Shown here in pieces: positions 1 through 6,273 of a DNA stretch of 25,957 nt. The position numbers and the translations under genes are program-made. The notes under the pieces are model-generated. The model made no database searches. It saw only the letters and a program-made list of their open reading frames with translations, and had not been told where the DNA came from. Position 1 is the first letter of the stretch, and each line of letters starts with the position of its first letter. Origin of the DNA: Verrucomicrobiota bacterium (GTDB lineage: Bacteria; Verrucomicrobiota; Verrucomicrobiia; Opitutales; Opitutaceae); contig JAEYQF010000140.1 of assembly GCA_023410155.1 (NCBI GenBank), positions 1-25,957 of the forward strand. The letters are read 5' to 3'.

Positions 1-167
1 CGAGCCGGCGCTATCTCGGTTCCGGCATTGTCCCGAATACACCTGAGAATCTTCGGCGGTGGATGACCGATCCGCAGGAAGTGAAGCCGGGTGCGTTGAT
101 GCCTAGTTTCAAACTCAACGACGAGCAGCTCGCGCACCTGCTCGCTTATCTGGCCACGCTGCGATGA
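1..167 (+). CDS. coxB: Cytochrome c oxidase subunit II, C-terminal cytochrome c domain (5' truncated by window)
   Basis: Only the last 54 codons are present, read in the frame that starts at base 3. The visible peptide contains SRRYLGSGIVPNTPENL, then RRWMTDPQEVKPGALMP and a final helix DEQLAHLLAYLATLR. This is the end of the cytochrome c domain found at the C-terminus of caa3-type subunit II; the Met of GALMP is the expected sixth haem ligand. The CXXCH motif and the Cu_A domain would lie upstream, outside the window. In the family this domain passes electrons from complex III to Cu_A on the outer face of the membrane. The stop overlaps the start of the subunit I gene (ATGA), which indicates translational coupling. 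Confidence is high because the motif and the neighbour agree. Confidence 0.88.
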   Translation, partial: SRRYLGSGIVPNTPENLRRWMTDPQEVKPGALMPSFKLNDEQLAHLLAYLATLR

Positions 168-2392
168 ACACCGCGCCACACTCGCCCGCGTCCGCGCTCA
201 CGGCCGACTCCGTGGCCGAGGCGAAGCGCGCGCACTGGCGGCTCGCGTGGCTCTCCACGGTCGATCACAAGCGCATCGGGATTCTTTATCTTCTGTTCGC
301 CTTGTTGTTCTTCGTGATCGGCGGACTGGAGGCGTTGTTCATCCGGCTGCAGCTGGCGATCCCGAACAACACCCTGGTGTCGCCCGACGCGTTCAACGCG
401 CTCTTCACGATGCACGGCACCACGATGATCTTCCTTGTCGCGATGCCGGCGCTGTTCGGGTTCGCGAACTATTTCGTGCCGCTGATGATCGGCGCGCACG
501 ACATGGCGTTTCCGCGGCTGAACGCGTTGAGCGTGTGGCTCGTGCCCTTTGGCGGGGCGCTGTTGCACTTTTCCGTTTTCGTCGGCGTGCCGGACATGGG
601 CTGGTTCGCCTACACGCCGTTGAGCGAGCGGCCCTACAGTCCGTCGGCTGGCGTCGACTACTGGATCATTTCGCTCATCGTGCTCGGCATCGGCTCGGTC
701 GCGACGGCGGTCAATTTGATCGCAACCGTGCTCACGGTGCGTGCGCCGGGCATGACCCTGCGGCGGCTGCCGCTGTTTGTTTGGATCAACTTCGTCAACT
801 CGTTCATCGTGATCTTCGCGCTGCCGGTGCTGAACGCGGGGCTCGTGATGCTGCTGATGGACCGGCAGCTCGGCACGAGTTTCTTCCTGGAGCGGGAGGG
901 CGGCTCCTCGCTTCTGTGGCAGCACATCTTCTGGTCGTTTGGCCACCCTGAGGTCTACATCCTCGCGCTGCCGGCGTTCGCAATCATCTCGGAGGTGATC
1001 CCGGTCTTCTCGCGCAAGCCGATCTTCGGCTACGAGTTCGTTGCGATCTCGTCCGTCGCGATCGCATTGCTGAGTTTCGGAGTGTGGGCGCACCACATGT
1101 TCACCGTCGGGATGGGTCGCGGGCCGGACACGTTCTTCGCGATTGCATCGATGCTCATAGCGATTCCCACCGGGGTTAAAGTGCTCAACTGGAGCGCCAC
1201 GATGTTCAAGGGCAGGGTGCGGCTGACGGTGCCGATGATGTATGCGATCGCGTTCATCATTCAGTTCACCATCGGAGGACTGAGCGGCGTGACTCACGCG
1301 GCGCCAGCGCTCGATTGGCAGACGAAGAACAGCTACTATCTCGTGGCGCATTTCCACTACGTCGCCGTCGGCGGTGTCGTCTTCGCGATCCTCGCCGCGA
1401 TCCACTACTGGTTCCCGAAGATGAGCGGACGCATGTTGTCCGAGCGGCTCGGGAAGTGGACGTTCTGGTGCATGGTCCTGGGTTTCAACGGCACGTTTTT
1501 CATCCAGCACATTCTCGGGTTCGTCGGCATGGGCCGCCGCGTTTATACGTATCCAGATTTTGAACACTGGGGCTGGATGAACTTCGTCTCCACGATCGGC
1601 GCGTGCCTCATGGCGGTGGCCGCGCTGCTGCTCGTTCTGAACTTGCTCCGGAGTTTTTTCCAGGGTGCGCCAGCGGGAAACAACCCATGGAGCGCGTGGA
1701 CGCTTGAGTGGGCGACGACCTCGCCCCCGCCGGTGCATAACTTCGAAGCACTGCCGCCGATTCACAGCCGCCGCCCGTTGTGGGACGTGGCGAATCCCGA
1801 CCGGCCGGACCCGCCGGTAGGTGGCGATGCGCTCACCGTGCCGGACCGTGCGAAGACATCGTCGTGGAGCCTGATTGCGTCGGAGGCGGCGTTCTTCGGC
1901 ACGCTGCTGCTCGTGTTCGTCTACTTCAACCTCGCGCCGCCGCCGGGCCCGAACGCCAGGACCCACCTCGATCTGGCTACGACGGCGTTCTTCAGCGTTT
2001 TCCTGTTCGCGAGCAGTTTCACTCTCTGGCGTGCGGAAGTCGCGGAGCGGGAGGGGCGACGAGGCGGACTCGTCGGCTGGCTGGCGCTTACGATTGTGCT
2101 CGGTGCGGTGTTCCTCGGTGGGCAGGTCTACGAATATCGCGAGCTCTACCATGAGGGTGTGACGCTCACCACAAACCACTTCGCCTCTTCGTTTTATCTC
2201 CTCACCGGGTTTCACGGCTTCCATGTGTTTGGCGGTCTCGTGGCTTTGCTGATCGTGCTCGGGCTGCTCGTGACCGGTGACTACCGCAACCGCCCGTCGC
2301 CGCTGGTGGCGGTGGGCCTCTATTGGCATTTCGTGGACGTCGTGTGGGTGCTCGTGCTCGCCGTCGTTTACGTGTTGCCGCGCTTCTTATGA
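164..2392 (+). CDS. coxA: Cytochrome c oxidase subunit I fused to subunit III (caa3 type)
   Basis: 742 aa. Residues 1 to about 500 are a haem-copper oxidase subunit I with about 12 membrane helices. Visible ligands are His84 (FTMHGTTM) and His398 for low-spin haem, His396 for the high-spin haem (VAHFHYV), and His261, His310 and His311 for Cu_B, with Tyr265 of GHPEVY as the crosslinked tyrosine. Glu263 and Asp113 mark the D channel, and Thr336/Lys339 (PTGVK) the K channel, so this is an A1-type proton-pumping oxidase. A linker rich in Pro and Asp (about 505-562) leads to a subunit III domain (about 565-742) with five predicted helices and the motifs SEAAFFG, GQVYEY, TGFHGFHVFGG and YWHFVDVVW. 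I+III fusions are known in caa3 oxidases. The start overlaps the subunit II stop by 4 nt. No assembly factor (CtaG, SCO) is visible downstream. Confidence 0.96.
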   Translation: MNTAPHSPASALTADSVAEAKRAHWRLAWLSTVDHKRIGILYLLFALLFFVIGGLEALFIRLQLAIPNNTLVSPDAFNALFTMHGTTMIFLVAMPALFGFANYFVPLMIGAHDMAFPRLNALSVWLVPFGGALLHFSVFVGVPDMGWFAYTPLSERPYSPSAGVDYWIISLIVLGIGSVATAVNLIATVLTVRAPGMTLRRLPLFVWINFVNSFIVIFALPVLNAGLVMLLMDRQLGTSFFLEREGGSSLLWQHIFWSFGHPEVYILALPAFAIISEVIPVFSRKPIFGYEFVAISSVAIALLSFGVWAHHMFTVGMGRGPDTFFAIASMLIAIPTGVKVLNWSATMFKGRVRLTVPMMYAIAFIIQFTIGGLSGVTHAAPALDWQTKNSYYLVAHFHYVAVGGVVFAILAAIHYWFPKMSGRMLSERLGKWTFWCMVLGFNGTFFIQHILGFVGMGRRVYTYPDFEHWGWMNFVSTIGACLMAVAALLLVLNLLRSFFQGAPAGNNPWSAWTLEWATTSPPPVHNFEALPPIHSRRPLWDVANPDRPDPPVGGDALTVPDRAKTSSWSLIASEAAFFGTLLLVFVYFNLAPPPGPNARTHLDLATTAFFSVFLFASSFTLWRAEVAEREGRRGGLVGWLALTIVLGAVFLGGQVYEYRELYHEGVTLTTNHFASSFYLLTGFHGFHVFGGLVALLIVLGLLVTGDYRNRPSPLVAVGLYWHFVDVVWVLVLAVVYVLPRFL

Positions 2393-2441
2393 GACCCACG
2401 TCGCTCAACCTCGCGCCGCGTGACCGGGAGGAGGAACACGC

Positions 2442-2705
2442 ATGAAGAAACCACCGGACTCGCCGAAGAGCCCGTCGCCAGCGCAGGGTTCGACCACAAG
2501 GCCGCCCGACTGGGAGCCGGTCGTCGCCGGGCATCTGCCCGAGCCGACCTTCTGGCCGGCCGGGCTGGGACTCGCGATCACGTTTCTTTTCTGGGGGCTG
2601 ATCACCTCGTGGGTGGTGTTCGTCGTCGGGCTGCTCCTGTTCATCTGCTCCCTCGTGGGCTGGATCATCGATATTCGCCGTGAACGAAACTCCGATCACT
2701 CCTGA
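2442..2705 (+). CDS. Small membrane subunit of the caa3 oxidase (subunit IV-like)
   Basis: 87 aa. The first 30 residues are Pro/Ser-rich, followed by PEPTFWPAGLGLAITFLFW and two closely spaced hydrophobic segments (about 38-56 and 58-76), then a basic tail. It lies between the oxidase I+III gene and the Rieske gene. Size, double-helix layout and position fit the small subunit IV-type proteins of bacterial caa3 oxidases, which stabilise the complex without carrying cofactors. The start is supported by a strong GGGAGGAGG Shine-Dalgarno sequence about 8 nt upstream, within a 49-nt gap. The 3' end overlaps the start of the Rieske gene by 26 nt. Assignment to a specific family is inference from context; the reading frame itself is well supported. 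Confidence 0.75.
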   Translation: MKKPPDSPKSPSPAQGSTTRPPDWEPVVAGHLPEPTFWPAGLGLAITFLFWGLITSWVVFVVGLLLFICSLVGWIIDIRRERNSDHS

Positions 2706-3240
2706 TCCCGACGGGCATCCGCCGGCCGTGCCGACGCGCGAGGTCGCGGCGGTGATTTCGCGGAGGCGATTCCTCACGCGACTTTCGCTTTCGCTCGCCG
2801 GCGTCTGTGCCGGCGTGCTCGGCGTGCCGGTGGTGGGTTTCATCGCCGCGCCGATCTTCCGAAAAGTCGCGGGCGTGTGGCGCGACGTCGGTGCACTCGA
2901 CGACTTCAAGGTCGGCGAAACCGTGAGCGTGACTTTCGAGGATCCCTCGCCCCTTCCGTGGGCCGGCGTGACGGCACGAGCCGCGGCTTGGCTCCGGCGG
3001 GAAAGCGAGCAGCAGTTTACCGCCTTCTCGGTGCACTGCACGCACCTCGGATGTCCGGTGCGCTGGATGCCCGGCGCCAATCTCTTCATGTGCCCCTGCC
3101 ACGGCGGCGTCTACTATGCCGACGGCAGCGTGGCGGCCGGGCCGCCGCCGCATCCACTTTTCAAATACGACGTGCGCGTCGTCGAGGGCCGCCACGTGCA
3201 GGTCAAGGCCGACGCCATCCCGATTACGACCACGCTATGA
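2680..3240 (+). CDS. qcrA: Rieske 2Fe-2S protein of menaquinol:cytochrome c reductase
   Basis: 186 aa from a GTG start. A twin-arginine signal-anchor is visible (SRRRFLTRLSL, residues 27-37), followed by one hydrophobic segment (about 38-58). The C-terminal half carries both Rieske boxes: CTHLGC (Cys120, His122, Cys125) and CPCHGG (Cys138, Cys140, His141). Cys120, His122, Cys138 and His141 would bind the cluster, with Cys125-Cys140 as the disulphide. The protein takes electrons from the quinol site of cytochrome b and passes them to cytochrome c on the outer face. A GTG at codon 17 is an alternative start that still keeps the Tat motif; it would remove the 26-nt overlap with the upstream gene. 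The stop overlaps the cytochrome b start (ATGA). Confidence 0.95.
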   Translation: MNETPITPDPDGHPPAVPTREVAAVISRRRFLTRLSLSLAGVCAGVLGVPVVGFIAAPIFRKVAGVWRDVGALDDFKVGETVSVTFEDPSPLPWAGVTARAAAWLRRESEQQFTAFSVHCTHLGCPVRWMPGANLFMCPCHGGVYYADGSVAAGPPPHPLFKYDVRVVEGRHVQVKADAIPITTTL

Positions 3241-4694
3241 AACGGCTGTTTTCATCCGGGTGGGAGTGGATCGACGACCGGCTCGGGCTGAGCGATTTGT
3301 TCGGGCCTTCGCTCAAGCACCTCGTGCCGCGCGATGCGAAATGGTGGTATGTGTTCGGCAGCGCCACGCTGGTCGCGTTCATCGTGCAGATCGTCACGGG
3401 CGTCGCGCTGGCGTTTTCTTTCGTCCCGTCGTCGGCGCAGGCGTTCGACACCCTGCAGTTCATCACCCACGAGGCGCCCTTTGGAAACTTCCTTCGGGCG
3501 ATGCACTACTATGGCGCGTCGGCGATGGTGCTGATGGTCGGCGCGCACATGGCGCAGACGTTTCTCTTCGGCGCCTACAAATATCCGCGCGAGATGAGCT
3601 GGGCCACGGGTGTGCTGCTTCTCGGATTCACGCTCATCATGGGATTCACGGGCCAGCTGCTGCGCTGGGACCAGACAGCCGCCTGGTCGGTGGTCGTCGC
3701 CGCAGAGCAGGCGGGGCGGGTGCCACTTATCGGCGACTGGCTCGCGCGCTTCATCCTCGGCGGCAACACGCTCGGCGGCGCGACCCTGAGTCGCTTTTTC
3801 GCCATCCACGTTTTCCTGATTCCGGGGATCATGTTCGCGTTCATCGGACTGCACGTGTGGCTCGTGCTGCGTCACGGCATCTCCGATCCGCCAAAACCGG
3901 GGAAACCGGTGAACCCGAAAACCTACCGGCAGGAATACCACGCGGAACTCAAGCGCACGGGCGTGCCGTTCTGGCCGGACGGCGCCTGGCGCGACTTCGT
4001 CTTCGGCACTGCCCTGATTCTCGTGATCGCCGTGTTGTCGATCGTCTACGGTCCGCCACCCGTCGAAACACCGCCGGATCCGAGCATCCTCGATGCCGAT
4101 CCGCGGCCAGACTGGTATCTACTCTGGTATTTCGCCGTGCTCGCCCTGATCCCCGAGCGGCTCGAAGGGGTCGTGATGATTCTCGGGCCGGTGCTCATCG
4201 TTGTGATTCTGCTGTTGGCGCCGATCGTGAACAACAAAGGCGAACGCCACTGGTCGAGGCGTCCCTGGGCGGTCGGCGCGGTGCTTCTCACTGTGTTGAT
4301 GATCGGTTCGTTGTGGATCGCCGGTGCGAAGGCTCCATGGTCGCCCCACTTCGAAGCCGAGCCTCTGCCCCCGGAAGTCGTGCGGGCGGCCGAGGGACCG
4401 ATCGCGGAGGGCGCCCGCGTGTTTCACGAGCGTGCCTGCCTGAATTGTCACCTCATCGAGGAACACGGCGGCCGCCGCGGCCCTGATCTCACGACCGTCG
4501 CGCATCGCCTGACAGAGAACGACATGATCCTTCGCATCGTGAACGGCGGGCGCAACATGCCCGCGTATGGCAACATCCTCCAGCCGCGCGAGGTCGATGC
4601 GCTCGTCGCATTCCTGCAATCGCGGCGCGGCCCCGAACGCACCGAACGGGGCGGCCTGCGCACCGAAGGGGGCCCGGCCGACCACGGGCGGTAA
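3237..4694 (+). CDS. qcrB: Cytochrome b / subunit IV / cytochrome c fusion of menaquinol:cytochrome c reductase
   Basis: 485 aa. Residues 1 to about 215 are the cytochrome b6-like half with four helices and paired haem ligands His90/His104 and His191/His206. Residues about 250-365 match subunit IV, with PDWYLLWYF at 291-299 (the PDW form of the quinol-site PEWY motif, as in menaquinol enzymes) and three further helices. A linker leads to a monohaem cytochrome c domain with CLNCH (Cys401, Cys404, His405) and the likely Met ligand in RNMPAYG (Met441). In Bacillus these parts are split over QcrB and QcrC; here all are on one chain. The last 20 or so residues are a Gly/Arg/Glu-rich tail without a recognisable domain. 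The ATG overlaps the Rieske stop, and the Rieske gene is the natural partner. Confidence 0.94.
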   Translation: MKRLFSSGWEWIDDRLGLSDLFGPSLKHLVPRDAKWWYVFGSATLVAFIVQIVTGVALAFSFVPSSAQAFDTLQFITHEAPFGNFLRAMHYYGASAMVLMVGAHMAQTFLFGAYKYPREMSWATGVLLLGFTLIMGFTGQLLRWDQTAAWSVVVAAEQAGRVPLIGDWLARFILGGNTLGGATLSRFFAIHVFLIPGIMFAFIGLHVWLVLRHGISDPPKPGKPVNPKTYRQEYHAELKRTGVPFWPDGAWRDFVFGTALILVIAVLSIVYGPPPVETPPDPSILDADPRPDWYLLWYFAVLALIPERLEGVVMILGPVLIVVILLLAPIVNNKGERHWSRRPWAVGAVLLTVLMIGSLWIAGAKAPWSPHFEAEPLPPEVVRAAEGPIAEGARVFHERACLNCHLIEEHGGRRGPDLTTVAHRLTENDMILRIVNGGRNMPAYGNILQPREVDALVAFLQSRRGPERTERGGLRTEGGPADHGR

Positions 4695-4711
4695 CCAAGA
4701 ACCGAATACAC

Positions 4712-5191
4712 ATGATACATCGACATCCTCTTTTTCGCGCCGGGCTCGTGCTTGGATTGGGCCTGGGCGGCTTTATCGACGGTATCGTGCTGCACCAGAT
4801 CCTCGGCTGGCACCACTTGATCTGCACCACGGAAACCTGTGCACCGGAGTCGATCGCGGCACTCCAGCGCCAGAACATGCAGGACGGATTTTTCCACGCG
4901 GCCACGTGGCTGCTGACCGTGGCGGGAGTGGTTTTGTTGTGGCGGGCCCGCACCAGCGCACCGACCGGCAGCGGTGGCGGGAACGTTTTCGGCGGCGCGG
5001 TGGCCGGGTGGGGCGTATTCAACTTCGTCGAAGGACTGATCGACCATCAGATCCTTGGAATCCACCACGTGAAGCCCGACAGTCCGCATTGGTTGATCTA
5101 CGATTTGTTGTTTCTCGCGTCCGGCGTGATTCTCGCCGCGCTCGGATGGATGATAGCCGGCCGCTCGCGGCGCATCGATCGGCTGGTGTAA
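4712..5191 (+). CDS. DUF2243 family membrane protein
   Basis: 159 aa with four predicted membrane helices (about 8-28, 58-76, 90-112 and 128-149). Two near-repeated histidine-rich motifs identify DUF2243: GGFIDGIVLHQILGWHH near the N-terminus and NFVEGLIDHQILGIHHVKP in the second half. The two halves look like an internal duplication. No biochemical role is established. The repeated Asp/His pattern on hydrophobic helices could bind haem or metal, which is inference. It lies 17 nt after the complex III gene in the same direction and is probably the last gene of the respiratory operon, so a part in oxidase assembly or stability is possible. No clear Shine-Dalgarno sequence precedes the ATG. Confidence 0.8.
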   Translation: MIHRHPLFRAGLVLGLGLGGFIDGIVLHQILGWHHLICTTETCAPESIAALQRQNMQDGFFHAATWLLTVAGVVLLWRARTSAPTGSGGGNVFGGAVAGWGVFNFVEGLIDHQILGIHHVKPDSPHWLIYDLLFLASGVILAALGWMIAGRSRRIDRLV

Positions 5192-5230
5192 TCGGTGCGA
5201 GAATCGCGCGCCTCCGAGTGCGGATGGCGA

Positions 5231-5248
5231 TGTTGCGGCGCCGCAACA
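5231..5248. terminator. Perfect 18-nt palindrome downstream of the respiratory operon
   Basis: TGTTGCGGCGCCGCAACA is a perfect inverted repeat 39 nt after the DUF2243 stop codon. As RNA it can form a 7-bp stem with a 4-nt loop. There is no following U-tract, so it is not a textbook intrinsic terminator. It may end transcription of the respiratory operon, act as an mRNA 3' stabiliser, or be a dimeric protein site. The function is inferred from position only. Confidence 0.4.
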
Positions 5249-5292
5249 GCAATGCCGTGATCGCGCCGCGCGTATCCAAGAGCCGACCATGT

Positions 5293-5556
5293 GGCGCCCA
5301 CAGCTGAGTTCACGGTCGCGCCCAGGTGCGGACTGTGTCGCACCAATGAGCGAACCAGGTCGCACGCCCGTGCGCATCGACTCGCGCCAAGCTGTGAACA
5401 CCGTCGCGCTGAGATGCGGCATGACTCGCGCCACGATGCGAACCAAGTCACGCCAAGATCTGGACCGACTCGCGCCGCGATGCGGACCGAGTGACGCCAA
5501 CGAGATAACCAAGCCGCGCCAACTCGAGGCACGATTCACGCGGTTTGCGCGCTCCC
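5293..5556. repeat. Degenerate tandem array, 22-nt period (array 1)
   Basis: Ten clear units of exactly 22 nt run without a break from 5315 to 5534, with one weaker unit at each side. Column consensus: GTCGCGCC (columns 1-8), A-rich 9-10, ATGCG around 12-16, then (G/A)ACC(G/A)A at 17-22. Columns 5 and 7 are C in all ten units, column 2 is T and column 3 is C in nine, and columns 14 and 16 are G in nine. Individual units differ at 4 to 12 positions but no insertion or deletion breaks the phase. A 22-nt period is not a multiple of three, so it is not a protein repeat. It fills most of the 440-nt gap between two convergent genes (DUF2243 and the response regulator); the rest of that gap shows only the palindrome. 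Confidence 0.8.
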
Positions 5557-5631
5557 CGCAAAGTCGACTGACAGTTGTCGTTGTAGCTCTCGCGATCGGT
5601 TCGAAACTGCGCTCCGAGGTCCTCGGGCTGC

Positions 5632-6273
5632 TCAGGGTTGGATGATGCCTTTGCGGATCGCGAAGCGGACGAGATCGGTCTGGTTTTGCAGACCGAGTTT
5701 GCGCAGGAGGTTCGTGCGGTGCGTCTCGGCGGTTCGCGGACTGATGAAGAGTTTCTCCGCGATCTCCGTGTTGCCGGCGCCTTCGGCTGCAAGCTCGAGG
5801 ACCATGCGTTCGCGGGGCGAGAGCGATTGCAAGGGGTCGCCGGGGTCGGCGGGTTTCGTGACCAGCGCGTTGATGGCCCATTCCGAGAGGGGCGCGCTCA
5901 GATACCGGCGACCGGCGAGCACTTCGGTCAGGGCGCGGGCGATCTCCTGCGACTCGGAGCCTTTCAGGATGTAAGCCATGGTGCCGGCGCGGAGCGTCTC
6001 GATCACATACGCTTCGTCGTTGTGCATGGAGAGCACGATGACGCGGGTGTGTGGGCTGATCGTGCGGGTCTGACGGAGCACCTCGATGCCGTGCAGACGC
6101 GGCATGTTGAGGTCGAGGACCAGCACCGCGGGTTTGTGCTTTTCGACGAGTTGGACGGCGCTGAGTCCGTCGGAGGCTTCGCCCACCACCTGACACGTGC
6201 CGTTGTTTTCGAGGATGGTGCGAAGTCCGCGGCGAACGATCTCGTGATCGTCGGCGATGATGGCGGTGATCAT
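5632..6273 (-). CDS. NarL/LuxR-family response regulator
   Basis: 213 aa. Receiver domain (1 to about 120): acidic pair Asp8/Asp9, phospho-acceptor Asp54 in LVLDLNMP, Ser82 and Lys104 (ILKG). A linker is followed by a LuxR-type helix-turn-helix (about 150-207) with LSPRERMVLELAAEG and the recognition region ISPRTAETHRTNLLRKLGL. Phosphorylated members dimerise and bind DNA to control transcription. The ATG overlaps the stop of the upstream kinase gene by 4 nt, so the kinase is the expected partner and the two are probably co-translated. No independent Shine-Dalgarno sequence is visible, which fits coupling. The target genes cannot be told from the sequence. Confidence 0.95.
   Translation of the reverse strand: MITAIIADDHEIVRRGLRTILENNGTCQVVGEASDGLSAVQLVEKHKPAVLVLDLNMPRLHGIEVLRQTRTISPHTRVIVLSMHNDEAYVIETLRAGTMAYILKGSESQEIARALTEVLAGRRYLSAPLSEWAINALVTKPADPGDPLQSLSPRERMVLELAAEGAGNTEIAEKLFISPRTAETHRTNLLRKLGLQNQTDLVRFAIRKGIIQP

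Noticed and set aside
146..2329. Long minus-strand open frame opposite the oxidase subunit I+III gene
   Set aside because: It encodes an Arg/His/Glu-rich low-complexity peptide with no domain, which is the usual antisense shadow of a GC-rich gene; the plus strand codes a complete oxidase with all ligands.
5293..5556. CRISPR array
   Set aside because: The units are contiguous and degenerate with no alternation of a fixed repeat and unique spacers, and no cas gene is near.
5289..5645. Short open frames inside repeat array 1
   Set aside because: A 22-nt period shifts frame at every unit, so the conserved columns cannot reflect a protein; no Shine-Dalgarno sequence and no domain.
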